Shown here: positions 51,328 to 60,313 of the stretch, piece after piece
How the letters are laid out: every line of letters starts with the position of its first letter
Numbering within the stretch: position 1 is the first letter of the stretch
Assembly: GCA_026708015.1 (NCBI GenBank)
Contig: JAPOVT010000046.1
Coordinates: 80,187 to 144,186 of the forward strand
Origin: a bacterium
Lineage (GTDB): Bacteria; Actinomycetota; Acidimicrobiia; Acidimicrobiales; Bin134
Length of the DNA stretch: 64,000 bases
Reading direction: 5' to 3'
Translations under genes and position numbers: made by a program
The notes under the pieces: generated by a model
The model's input: the letters and a program-made list of their open reading frames with translations, nothing else
The model's database searches: none
What the model was told of the DNA's origin: nothing

Positions 51328-52838
51328 CCCGACTCGGATTCCTCCTCGACAGCGAGAGCTGCATCGGGTGTCATGCCTGCACGGTGGCGTGCAAGGCCGA
51401 GCACGACGTGCCCCTCGGGGTGAACCGAACCTGGGTGAAATACATCGAGACCGGCACGTTTCCCGATGTCGGTCGGCACTTCTCGGTGATGCGGTGCAAC
51501 CACTGCGACGACGCCCCGTGCATCTCCATATGTCCTACCAACGCCCTATTCCGGGCCGACAACGGGGTGGTGGACTTCGACGATGACAACTGCATCGGCT
51601 GCAAAGGGTGCATGAACGCCTGTCCCTACGACGCCATATACATCAACCCGGTCACCAACACGGCCAACAAGTGCAATTTCTGCAACCACCGCATCGAGCA
51701 GGATCTTGAGCCGAGCTGTGTGGTGGTGTGCCCGACCCATGCCATCAAGGTGGCCGATCTTGACGACCCCGATGATGAGACCACCAAGCTCATCGCCCAA
51801 AGCGACACCGCAGTGCGGACGCCGGAGCAGAACACCCGGCCCAAGGTGCATTACCGGGGGGCAGATGCGGCGTCGCTCGACCCGTTGCGCACCGCCATCG
51901 CCGGCGACGGGATGATCTGGGCCGACACCACCGCCCAGCATCCGACGGCCGATCTCGGCAGTGACAGCGTGGAGGCCCGCACCGCCTACACCACAGCCCA
52001 CCAAATGACCTGGAAGGCCAAAGTGTCGAGCTATCTAGTGACCAAGGCGGTGGCCGCGGGCATGATGATGGTGGCCGCCCTGCTGGTTCTGCTCGGCCAC
52101 GGTGGAGAACAGGCGGTGGTGGGGGTGGCGCCGGCGGTAACCGCGGGGGTGTTCTTGGCGCTCACCGGCGTGCTCTTGGTGGGCGACCTGCGCCAGCCCG
52201 CTCGGTTCTACTACCTGATTACTCGGGCCAACCGCCGATCATGGCTGGTGAAGGGCGCGGCGGTGCTCGGGGCGTTCGCCGCGGTGTGCGCGGCGTGGTT
52301 CATTGCCGGCGTGGTCGATTCCGTCGGGGCACTGCAAGTGCTGGCCGCGCCCGCCGCGTTGCTGGGGTTGGCCACCGCGGGCTACACGGCATTCTTGTTC
52401 GCCCAGTGCGAGGGCCGCGATCTATGGCAGTCGCCCCTGGTTCTGCCCACGCTGCTGGCCCAAGCGGTTGTCGCCGGGGGCGCCGGCTACGCGGTAGTGG
52501 AACTCGCTGCCGACGGACCCGACCCAGTCGCCGTGCAGTGGGTGTTGCTGGCAGGCGTGCTGGCCACCGCGGCGCTGGTGGTCGCTGAGGTCTTGGGGCG
52601 GGGAACGCCCCACGTCGAGGCGGCGGTGGCGGCCATGACCAGGGGACGATACGCCCGGCAGTTCTGGGCCGGAGGGGTAGTGCTGGGTCTGGCTGTGCCG
52701 GCTGTGCTGGTTGCGGTCAGCCTGGCCGCCGATGCGGGGTCCTGGCTGGCGGCGGTGGCCGGGATCAGCGCTGTGGTGGGCATGTGGTGCTACGAGGACA
52801 GCTTCGTGCGGGCCGGGCAGTCCGTGCCGCTGTCTTAG
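51324..52838 (+). CDS. Fe-S electron-transfer subunit fused to NrfD/DmsC-like membrane anchor (SoeBC-like)
   Basis: 504 residues. The N-terminal half (1-170) has four cysteine clusters: CIGCHACTVAC, CNHCDDAPCISICP, CIGCKGCMNACP and CNFCNHRIEQ...CVVVCP, enough for four [4Fe-4S] centres as in DmsB/SoeB. After a linker, the C-terminal half (about 235-500) has about eight hydrophobic helices of the DmsC/NrfD type. The two subunits are normally separate, so this is a B-C fusion. It would pass electrons from the molybdoenzyme to menaquinone. The GTG start overlaps the tetR stop. Confidence 0.85.
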   Translation: MTRLGFLLDSESCIGCHACTVACKAEHDVPLGVNRTWVKYIETGTFPDVGRHFSVMRCNHCDDAPCISICPTNALFRADNGVVDFDDDNCIGCKGCMNACPYDAIYINPVTNTANKCNFCNHRIEQDLEPSCVVVCPTHAIKVADLDDPDDETTKLIAQSDTAVRTPEQNTRPKVHYRGADAASLDPLRTAIAGDGMIWADTTAQHPTADLGSDSVEARTAYTTAHQMTWKAKVSSYLVTKAVAAGMMMVAALLVLLGHGGEQAVVGVAPAVTAGVFLALTGVLLVGDLRQPARFYYLITRANRRSWLVKGAAVLGAFAAVCAAWFIAGVVDSVGALQVLAAPAALLGLATAGYTAFLFAQCEGRDLWQSPLVLPTLLAQAVVAGGAGYAVVELAADGPDPVAVQWVLLAGVLATAALVVAEVLGRGTPHVEAAVAAMTRGRYARQFWAGGVVLGLAVPAVLVAVSLAADAGSWLAAVAGISAVVGMWCYEDSFVRAGQSVPLS

Positions 52839-52852
52839 TGGGATGGCGACCT

Positions 52853-55666
52853 ATGGCTGAATTGCACCGCTACCCCCCGCACGAGACATGGCACGACGCC
52901 ACCTCGCTCGACGCCAAGGCTTGGCCCCGCCGGGTGGAGCGCCATCACACGTTGGTGCCCACAACCTGCTTCAACTGCGAGGCCGCCTGCGGGCTGGTGT
53001 GCCACGTGGATCATGCCACCGGTCGCATCGACCGCGTGGAGGGCAACCCCCTGCATCCGGCCAGCCGGGGCCGCAACTGCGCCAAAGGTCCGGCCACTCT
53101 CAACCAAATCGACGACCACGAGCGCATCCTGTATCCGCTGCGGCAGGCCGGCGAGCGGGGCTCTGGACAATGGGAGCGGGTGAGCTGGGACGAGGCGCTG
53201 GGCGATATCGGCATCCGTATTCGCACGGCCATCGCCGAAGGCCGCCACAACGAGGTCATGTACCACGTGGGCCGTCCCGGCGAGGACGGCTTCGCCGAGC
53301 GGGTGCTCCAGTGCTGGGGGGTGGACGGCCACAACAGCCACACCAACGTGTGCAGCTCCAACGCCCGAGTCGGCTATCAGAGCTGGATGGGCCACGACCG
53401 CCCGTCGGCCGATTTCGCCAACGCCGAGGTGATCTTCCTCATCTCGTCACACCTGGAGTCGGGCCACTATTTCAACCCCCACGCCCAGCGGATTGTCGAA
53501 GCCCAAAGCCAGGGAGCCACTGTCATCTGTGTGGACCCCCGGCTGTCCAATACCGGTTCCAAGGCTGACTATTGGCTGCCCGCCTGGCCCGGCACCGAGC
53601 CCTTCTTGCTGTTGGCCATCGCCCGGCTGCTGGTGCTCAACGGCACCTGGGAACGCGACTTCGTGCGGCGCTGGACCAACTGGGAGGTGTATCTGCGCCA
53701 GTGCCATCCGCACCGGCCGGTGGAGTTCGACTCGGTGGGCCCGGCGCTGCTGGACGACTACGCGGCCTACACCCCTGAGGAGGCTGAACGGGTGTGCGGG
53801 GTGCCCGCGGCCCAAATCATCGAGATCGCCGAGATCATCGGCGCCCATCCCACCAAGTTCGCCTCCCACAACTGGCGGGCCGCAGCCGCTGGCAACCTGG
53901 GCGGCTGGCAGACGGCCCGGTGCTTGTTCTTCCTCAATGTGCTCACCGGCTCGGTGGGCACGGTGGGGGGCACCACCGGCAACGGCTGGAACAAGTACAA
54001 GGCACCCCACCCGGCGGGCGCGCCGCCCTTTGAGCAGTGGAACGAGCTGAGCTGGCCTCGGGAATACCCGCTGGCCCACCACGAGATGTCGATCCTGCTG
54101 CCCCATTTTTTGGCCGAGGGCCGGGGCCGCCTCGAGGTGTACTTCAGCCGGGTGTACAACCCGGTGTGGACCAACCCCGACGGGTTCAGCTGGCTGGAGG
54201 CGCTCAAAGACCCCGACAAGGTGGCCTGTCACGTGGCGCTGACGCCCACGTGGTCGGAGACGGCGGTGTTCGCCGACTACGTGCTACCCATGGGGGTGGG
54301 GGCCGAGCGCCATGATGTGGCCAGTTTCGAGACCCACGCCGGGCGCTGGATTGGCTTTCGCCAGCCGGTGCTGCGCCGCTTTGCCGAGATTCGCGGCACC
54401 GAGGTGACCAGCGGGTCTCGCACCCACGAGTTCAACCCGGGCGAGGTGTGGGAGGAGAACGAGTTCTGGATCGACTTGTCGTGGCGCATCGACCCCGACG
54501 GCTCCATGGGCATCCGCCAATGGTTCGAGAGCTGTGAGCGGCCCGGCACGCCGATGAGTGTGGACGAGTATTACGGGTCGATGTTCGCGGCGGTCCCCGG
54601 TTTGGCCGACGACGCCGAGGCGGCCGGTCAGACCCCGTTGGAGTACATGCGCGACCGGGGCGCCTATGCCCTTGACGGCGATATGTACCAGCCCTATGAG
54701 CGGGAGGTGGACCCTGCCGAACTAGAGGGCTGCCACCTCGACGATGCCGGCGTGTACCGCCGCTCCGGCACCCCCGGCACCTGGTCGGGCTCGGCGGCGG
54801 ACCTGGCCGGCTTGGAGTTGGCCGGATTGGGCGACGGCTCACCGGCGGTGCAGGTGGACGGAACCCCCAAAGAGGGCTTTCCCACGCCGTCGCGCAAACT
54901 GGAGCTGTACTCGGAGACACTGGCCGACTGGGGCTGGCCCGAGTACGCCACCCCTACTTGGATTCCTTCCCATGTTCACTGGGAGAACCTCGACCTCTCC
55001 GGTGATGAGCGCATCCTGGTTCCGACGTTTCGCATCCCGACTTTGATCCACACCCGCTCGGCCAACAGCAAGTGGCTGTCGGAGCTCAGCCATCGCCATC
55101 CGCTGTGGATCCATCCCTCCGATGCCGAGGCTCTGGGCATCGAGATGAACGGGCTGGTGAGGATCACCACCCGGATCGGCCACTTCGTGATCGGAGCGTG
55201 GCGCACCGAGGGCATCCGGCCCGGCGTGGTGGCGGCTTCGCATCACATGGGCCGCTGGCGCCTCGATGAGGGCAACGGCGGGTCATGGACGGGGGGCGAC
55301 GCCGACATCTCCAACGACGGCACGCGGTGGCGGCTCACCCGTCGAGGCCAACCGGAGCGCCATGCCAGCGCGGATGACGACACCGAGAGGATCTGGTGGA
55401 GCGATACCGGCGTACACCAGAATCTGACGTTCAGCGTGCAGCCCGATCCGGTTTCGGGCATGCAGTGCTGGCATCAGCGGGTGCGGGTGACGCCCGCTGA
55501 GCCCGGCGACACCCCTGGCGACGTGGTGGTGGACACCGCCGAAGCCCGCAAGGCCTACCAGGAGTGGCTGGCCATGACCCGTCCGGCCCCTGGCCCCGGC
55601 GGTCTGCGCCGGCCCCTGTGGTACTCCCGCCCGCTCAAACCCAAGCCCGCCTCCTATGCGCTCTGA
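52853..55666 (+). CDS. Molybdopterin oxidoreductase, probable SoeA-like sulfite dehydrogenase
   Basis: 937 residues of the DMSO-reductase/CISM family. The N-terminal [4Fe-4S] site is CFNCEAACGLVC plus NCAKG (about 38-80). The Mo-bis-PGD domains include WERVSWDEAL, YHVGRPGEDGF, CSSNARVGYQSWMG, FLISSHLESGHYFNP, ICVDPRLSNTGSKADYWLP and the C-terminal dinucleotide-binding part from about 700. No Tat signal is visible, consistent with a cytoplasmic SoeA. Assignment to sulfite is inferred from the gene order with Xsc, which releases sulfite inside the cell; polysulfide or thiosulfate reductase relatives cannot be ruled out by eye. Confidence 0.8.
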   Translation: MAELHRYPPHETWHDATSLDAKAWPRRVERHHTLVPTTCFNCEAACGLVCHVDHATGRIDRVEGNPLHPASRGRNCAKGPATLNQIDDHERILYPLRQAGERGSGQWERVSWDEALGDIGIRIRTAIAEGRHNEVMYHVGRPGEDGFAERVLQCWGVDGHNSHTNVCSSNARVGYQSWMGHDRPSADFANAEVIFLISSHLESGHYFNPHAQRIVEAQSQGATVICVDPRLSNTGSKADYWLPAWPGTEPFLLLAIARLLVLNGTWERDFVRRWTNWEVYLRQCHPHRPVEFDSVGPALLDDYAAYTPEEAERVCGVPAAQIIEIAEIIGAHPTKFASHNWRAAAAGNLGGWQTARCLFFLNVLTGSVGTVGGTTGNGWNKYKAPHPAGAPPFEQWNELSWPREYPLAHHEMSILLPHFLAEGRGRLEVYFSRVYNPVWTNPDGFSWLEALKDPDKVACHVALTPTWSETAVFADYVLPMGVGAERHDVASFETHAGRWIGFRQPVLRRFAEIRGTEVTSGSRTHEFNPGEVWEENEFWIDLSWRIDPDGSMGIRQWFESCERPGTPMSVDEYYGSMFAAVPGLADDAEAAGQTPLEYMRDRGAYALDGDMYQPYEREVDPAELEGCHLDDAGVYRRSGTPGTWSGSAADLAGLELAGLGDGSPAVQVDGTPKEGFPTPSRKLELYSETLADWGWPEYATPTWIPSHVHWENLDLSGDERILVPTFRIPTLIHTRSANSKWLSELSHRHPLWIHPSDAEALGIEMNGLVRITTRIGHFVIGAWRTEGIRPGVVAASHHMGRWRLDEGNGGSWTGGDADISNDGTRWRLTRRGQPERHASADDDTERIWWSDTGVHQNLTFSVQPDPVSGMQCWHQRVRVTPAEPGDTPGDVVVDTAEARKAYQEWLAMTRPAPGPGGLRRPLWYSRPLKPKPASYAL

Positions 55667-55725
55667 TCTTCTTGCCCGCGGGATCTCTTTAAACGGAGAA
55701 TTCCCTTACACGAAAGGAACGAGTC

Positions 55726-57492
55726 ATGACCCGAATGACTCCTAGCGAAGCGTTCGTGGAGACCATGGTCGCCCACGGCGTCGACACCATCTTCGGCATC
55801 ATGGGCAGCGCGTTCATGGACGCCATGGACATCTTCGAGCCGGCCGGCATCGAGCTGGTGCCGGTGGTGCACGAGCAGGGCGCGGCCCACATGGCCGACG
55901 GCTACAGCCGGGTGAGCGGCCGCCACGGGGTGGTGATCGGCCAGAACGGGCCGGGCATCTCCAACTGCGTGACCGCCATCGCTGCTGCCTACTGGGCCCA
56001 CAGCCCGGTGGTGATCGTCACCCCCGAGACGGGGACCATGGGCATCGGCCTGGGCGGCTTCCAAGAGGCCAACCAGCTGCCGATGTTCGAGGAGTTCACC
56101 AAGTACCAGGGCCACGTCAACAACGAGCACCGCATGGCCGAGCTGACCAGCCGGTGCTTTGACCGGGCCCTCTCTGAGATGGGGCCCACGCAACTCAACA
56201 TCCCCCGCGACCGCTTCTATGGCGACATCGACGTGGAGATACCGCAGCCGCAGGGCCTGGATCGGGGTCCGGGCGGCGAGCGCACCCTGAACGAGGCTGC
56301 GGAGCTCTTGGCCGGAGCCTCGTTCCCGGTGATGGTCTCCGGCGGCGGGGTGGTGATGGGCGACGCCATGGCCGAGACGGTGGCGCTGGCCGAGCGGCTG
56401 GGCTGTCCGGTGGTCAACAGCTACCTGCACAACGACTCGTTCCCGGCGTCTCATCCCCAATGGTGCGGACCCTTGGGCTATCAGGGTTCGAAGGCGGCCA
56501 TGCGGCTGATCTCGAGGGCCGACGTGGTGTTGGCGCTGGGCACCCGTCTCGGCCCGTTCGGCACCCTGCCCCAGCACGACATGGACTACTGGCCCAACGA
56601 GGCCAAGATCATCCAGGTGGATGCCGACAACAAGATGCTCGGGCTGGTCAAGCCCATTGACGTGGGCATCTGCGGCGACGCCGGCGCGGCCGCCACGGCG
56701 CTGCTTCAGCGCCTGGAGGGCCGGGAACTGGCGTGTGATGCCACTCGGGTTCAACGGGCGGCCGAGATCGCCGACGACAAGGCCGGCTGGGAGGCCGAGC
56801 TGGACGACTGGATCCACGAGACCGACGACTTCAGCGTGGACATGATCAAGCAGGCCACCGAGGAGCACTACAACTGGATGCACCCCCGCCAGGTGCTGCG
56901 CGAGCTGGAGAATGCGATGCCCGAGCGGGTCATGGTGTCCACCGACATCGGCAACATCAACTCGGTGGCCAACAGCTACCTGCGCTTCGAGGAGCCTCGG
57001 TCGTTCTTCGCCGCCATGAGCTGGGGCAACTGCGGGTATGCGCTGCCCACCATCATCGGGGCCAAGAAGGCCGCGCCGGATCGCCCGGCGGTGGCCTACG
57101 CCGGTGACGGGGCGTGGGCCATGAGCATGGTGGAGACCATGACCGCAGTGCGCCACAACATCCCGGTCACCGCGGTGGTGTTCCACAACCGCCAGTGGGG
57201 CGCGGAGAAGAAGAACCAGGTGGACTTCTACGGCCGCCGGTTCGTGGCCGGCGAGCTCGACGGCGGCGAAGACTGGTCGGAGGTGGCCCGGGCCATGGGC
57301 GCCGACGGCGTGCGGGTGAACGAGCTCGAAGAGGTGGGCCCGGCGCTGACCAAGGCCATCGACGCCCAGATGAACGGCGGCCGCACCACCGTCATCGAGG
57401 CCATGTGTACCATGGAGCTGGGCGACCCCTTCCGCAAAGACGCCCTCAAGCGCCCCACCCGCCACCTAGACAAGTACGAGGACTTTGTCTGA
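55726..57492 (+). CDS. xsc: Sulfoacetaldehyde acetyltransferase (Xsc)
   Basis: 588-residue thiamine-diphosphate enzyme: catalytic Glu in VVHEQGAAHMADGYSR, GQNGPGISNCVTAIAAAYW, GFQEANQLPMFEEFTKYQGH, QLNIPRDRF, and the TPP motif YAGDGAWAMSMVETMTA ending in FHNRQWGAEKKNQVDFY. These blocks are those of Xsc, which converts sulfoacetaldehyde plus phosphate into acetyl phosphate and sulfite. Length is the family norm. The ATG follows AAAGGAACGAG. It completes the taurine pathway with the aminotransferase at 43743 and Pta at 49683. Confidence 0.93.
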   Translation: MTRMTPSEAFVETMVAHGVDTIFGIMGSAFMDAMDIFEPAGIELVPVVHEQGAAHMADGYSRVSGRHGVVIGQNGPGISNCVTAIAAAYWAHSPVVIVTPETGTMGIGLGGFQEANQLPMFEEFTKYQGHVNNEHRMAELTSRCFDRALSEMGPTQLNIPRDRFYGDIDVEIPQPQGLDRGPGGERTLNEAAELLAGASFPVMVSGGGVVMGDAMAETVALAERLGCPVVNSYLHNDSFPASHPQWCGPLGYQGSKAAMRLISRADVVLALGTRLGPFGTLPQHDMDYWPNEAKIIQVDADNKMLGLVKPIDVGICGDAGAAATALLQRLEGRELACDATRVQRAAEIADDKAGWEAELDDWIHETDDFSVDMIKQATEEHYNWMHPRQVLRELENAMPERVMVSTDIGNINSVANSYLRFEEPRSFFAAMSWGNCGYALPTIIGAKKAAPDRPAVAYAGDGAWAMSMVETMTAVRHNIPVTAVVFHNRQWGAEKKNQVDFYGRRFVAGELDGGEDWSEVARAMGADGVRVNELEEVGPALTKAIDAQMNGGRTTVIEAMCTMELGDPFRKDALKRPTRHLDKYEDFV

Positions 57493-57544
57493 AAGCCAGG
57501 GTAGAAGGACCAGCATCGATGGGGTTGGGTAAACTTGGCCTGAT

Positions 57545-57581
57545 CCCGGTCCGGCGCCGAGTACAAGGTTGAAGGACCGGG
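57545..57581. terminator. Hairpin between xsc and the broken oxidoreductase
   Basis: CCCGGTCC (57545-57552) pairs with GGACCGGG (57574-57581) around a 21-base loop. It lies between two converging genes, a typical place for a shared terminator, but the long loop and missing T-tract weaken the call. Confidence 0.35.
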
Positions 57582-57600
57582 CCGGGTGGGCCGAGCCACC

Positions 57601-58886
57601 TCAGGCGAAAACGCTCATCGAGGTGGCAGCTGGGTCGCGGTTGCGGCTGAAGAATCCGACCTCTATGGGCAGGCCGGTGTAGCGGCCCTTGATGACCAGC
57701 GGATCGCGGTCGTGGTCGAGGCCGTCTTCGACTGCGGTGATCAACTCGGCCATCACACAGCCGGCGACTCCGGTGTTCTTGAACTGATTGCCGCTGGTGC
57801 CGATGGCCACGTAGAACCCGTCGAGGTCGGTGCGGTCGTAGACGGGAACCCAATCGTCGCTCACGTCGTAGAGGTCGGCGATGCCTTTCTTCTGGTGGGG
57901 GATGCCCAGCTCGGGCATGCGGCGCGAGGCGCGCAGCACTTGGGCCTCCTATTGGCTCTCGCTGACCCGCTCGTCATAGTGATCGGGATCAGCCCAATCG
58001 GGCTCGTCGCAATCTGGATCGGCGCTCCCGATCAAAATGTTGTTGCCCACCTCGGGCCGAAAGTAGATCCCGGTGTCCTGATCGGCGGTCACGTGGCCCT
58101 CCGACTCGTAGTCGAACCCCGCTGGCGAGGGCACGATGTGTACTTCGTGGCGCATAGCCCGGGTCTTGATCTGCATGGAGTCGTAGACGCCCGCCATCTT
58201 GTTGATCACGTTGGAGTGCGGCCCGCCGACGTTGACGACCACCGGGGCATGGATGGCGGTGCCGTCGCTCAACTCGACCCCAGCGGCCCGGCTACCCGAG
58301 CGCAGAATGCCAGTGACCTGCGCGTGGAACCAGAAGCGGGCCCCTGCAGCCTCGGCCGCCCTCTGGAGGTTGTGGGCGCAGAGCTGCGGGTCGTTCACGT
58401 AGCCAGCCGAGGGCGAGTAGATGGCCCCGGTGAGCGTTCCGGCCGGCTCATCCCAGAATGCCTCTCGTCGGAGGGGCTCTTCGGCGGGCCGAAGCAGCCG
58501 GGATCAAAGATCGGGAGACGCTGGGCGAGGTCATCCAGGGTCCAGTCCTCGAAGGGGATGCCCAGCTCTCGCCAGAGGGTCCGCACCCGCTCGGGATGGT
58601 CGGAGTCTTCGGTCAGCAGCATCAGCTTTCCGCATTGGCGGAACTCGATCAGCCCGTTCTCGTCATCGACGCCGATGTACTCGGGCCAGTTGAGCCAGTA
58701 GTGGAGGCCCTCCCAGGCCAGGATGACTCCTGGCTTTGTCGAGTAGCTGAACCGCACGATCGCACTGGAGTTGAGCGTCGAGCCCGATCCCGCCGCCGCG
58801 TTCTTGTCCACGCACACCACCCGCCACCCCCGCCGCGCCAACTCCAAGGTGGTCGCCGCCCCAATCACCCCCGCGCCAATCACCAC
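57601..58886 (-). pseudogene. FAD-dependent oxidoreductase (DAO family), broken
   Basis: N-terminal FAD motif VIGAGVIGAATTLELARRGW, then NSSAIVRFSYSTKPGV; the middle has NVGGPHSNVINKMAGV and DTGIYFRPEVGNNILIGSAD; the C-terminus has GFYVAIGTSGNQFKNTGVAG. Together these form a sarcosine/dimethylglycine-oxidase-like protein. The frame is broken twice: a 2-base AG insertion near 58460 (frame restored to EAFWDEPAGTLTGAIYSPSA) and an in-frame TAG near 57950 between SESQ and EAQVLRASRR. Two independent lesions make a true pseudogene likelier than a sequencing slip. Confidence 0.8.
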
Positions 58887-59102
58887 CGCATCAAAGCGGC
58901 CACCCCGCGTCGCGAAGCGGAAGAACGTGCCTCATTCACCAAACCTCGACTCTATTTCGTTGCTTCCACGCAGACATGGTGTCTGTGCATGCCTATTGCG
59001 CGGGATTGCTAATGCAGTTATATTGATTATCAATAAGTTTTAATGTAATTAAATAAGTCAATTATGTACAGATCGGAGGTAGGGAAGTTGTACGCTAGTG
59101 TC
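58887..59102. promoter_or_regulatory. AT-rich spacer before the fourth TA pair
   Basis: The stretch 59005-59070 is very AT-rich for this genome. A GGAGG at 59074-59078 could serve a TTG at 59088, and a TACGCT box at 59091-59096 could serve a leaderless transcript from the ATG at 59103. No gene is seen here. Confidence 0.35.
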
Positions 59103-59366
59103 ATGGACGTGGCAGTTACGGAGTTGCGAGCAAACCTACGTCATTGGCTCGATCAGGTCCGGGATGGCGATGAGGTGGTAATCACCGAGCGGGGCATGCC
59201 CGTGGCCCGGATCATAGGCATCAACGCAATGTCGACAATTGAGGAACTCACCGCACAAGGGGTGATCGCCAGGCCACTAAGCCCCCAGAGGTCCAGAGCC
59301 GCGGGCCGGGATCTGCCGCAGGCCGGTCGATCCCTCTCGGACCTGATCGCTGAGCAGCGTCGCTGA
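59103..59366 (+). CDS. Phd/YefM-family antitoxin
   Basis: 87 residues: MDVAVTELRANLRHWLDQVR then DGDEVVITERGMPVARII is the Phd/YefM N-terminal fold, followed by a disordered, toxin-binding tail (GRSLSDLIAEQRR). Starts at TTG 59088 or ATG 59064 in the same frame are possible; ATG 59103 gives the family N-terminus. It is 3 bases upstream of a PIN toxin gene. Confidence 0.85.
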   Translation: MDVAVTELRANLRHWLDQVRDGDEVVITERGMPVARIIGINAMSTIEELTAQGVIARPLSPQRSRAAGRDLPQAGRSLSDLIAEQRR

Positions 59367-59369
59367 TCG

Positions 59370-59798
59370 GTGGCCGTCGTCTACTTCGATTCAAGCGCGT
59401 TGGTGAAGCTGCTCGTGGAAGAGCCGGGCAGCGCCACTGCGGCCAGACTCTGGGATGGATGCGACGCCGCGGTGTCGAGCCGACTGGCTTACCCCGAAGT
59501 GCGCGCGGCCTTAGCAGCCGCGGGACGCAACCACGACATGGAAGAGGATGATTTGGCATCGTGCCGCCAGGCTTGGGAGGGGTTCTGGATGGAGCTGCGG
59601 CCGGTCGAGCTGACCGCCCGCGTGGCGAAAGCAGCCGGTGTCTTAGCCGAGCGCCGAGACTTGCGAGGTGCCGACGCCGTACACCTTGCCAGCGCCTTGG
59701 AGGTCGGCATTCCGGATCTCGTCATGGTCGTGTGGGATCGCCGCCTCCACGCTGGTGCGGTAGCCGAGCGCGTCTCGGTCGCACCTCGGGATCTGTAG
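59370..59798 (+). CDS. vapC: PIN-domain toxin (VapC type)
   Basis: 142 residues with PIN residues D7 (VVYFDSSALVKLLVEE), E47 (AYPEVRAAL), D in LRGADAVHLASAL (about 99) and D in VMVVWDRRLHAGA (about 121). It pairs with the Phd-like antitoxin directly upstream. It looks complete. The 159 bases to the IS3 element hold nothing that I recognise. Confidence 0.88.
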   Translation: MAVVYFDSSALVKLLVEEPGSATAARLWDGCDAAVSSRLAYPEVRAALAAAGRNHDMEEDDLASCRQAWEGFWMELRPVELTARVAKAAGVLAERRDLRGADAVHLASALEVGIPDLVMVVWDRRLHAGAVAERVSVAPRDL

Positions 59799-60000
59799 CG
59801 CCCAATCAGAAGTTAGAGGGCCTGCCGAACCCATTACCCCAAGCCCCGTTGCTGACCTAGGAATCGTCGCTTGGCATTAAGCCCTGGGGCACCGTGGCAG
59901 TTCAAAGTTGTGGTTATTACTACTCCTCATCTGCCACAATGCCTAAGTGGCTCTAGTGGGTATCCCCCCTTTGGCCGGTCACCTCGATTAGGAGGTAACC

Positions 60001-60300
60001 ATGTCATTGATGGAAAAGGAGGGGTCGCCGGGCAGGGCCAGGCGGCGTTTCACCAGGGAGTTCAAGGCCGATGCTGTGGCGTTGGTGTCAGGCGGGGAGC
60101 GGCCTGTCGCCCATGTGGCCCATGATCTGGGGATCGGGGCGACGAATTTGGGGAACTGGGTCCGCTAGGCCCGGATCGACCGGGGCGATAAACCGGGTCT
60201 GGCGACAGAGGAGCGCTCAGAGCTGGTGCGGTTGCGCCGGGAGAACTCCAAGCTTCGAATGGAGCGTGAGCTGCCATGCGAGCGGCGGCCTTGTGGGTGA
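60001..60300 (+). pseudogene. IS3 orfA, nonsense and frameshift mutated
   Basis: The ATG at 60001 follows AGGAGG and begins MSLMEKEGSPGRARRRFTREFKAD, then VAHDLGIGATNLGNWVR: the helix-turn-helix of IS3-type orfA. An in-frame TAG occurs at 60166-60168, and near 60275 the ending is shifted (MERELPCERR instead of the usual MERELLKRAAALW). The element therefore can no longer make a normal OrfAB fusion. Confidence 0.82.
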
Positions 60301-60313
60301 AGGAGTCGGGGCA

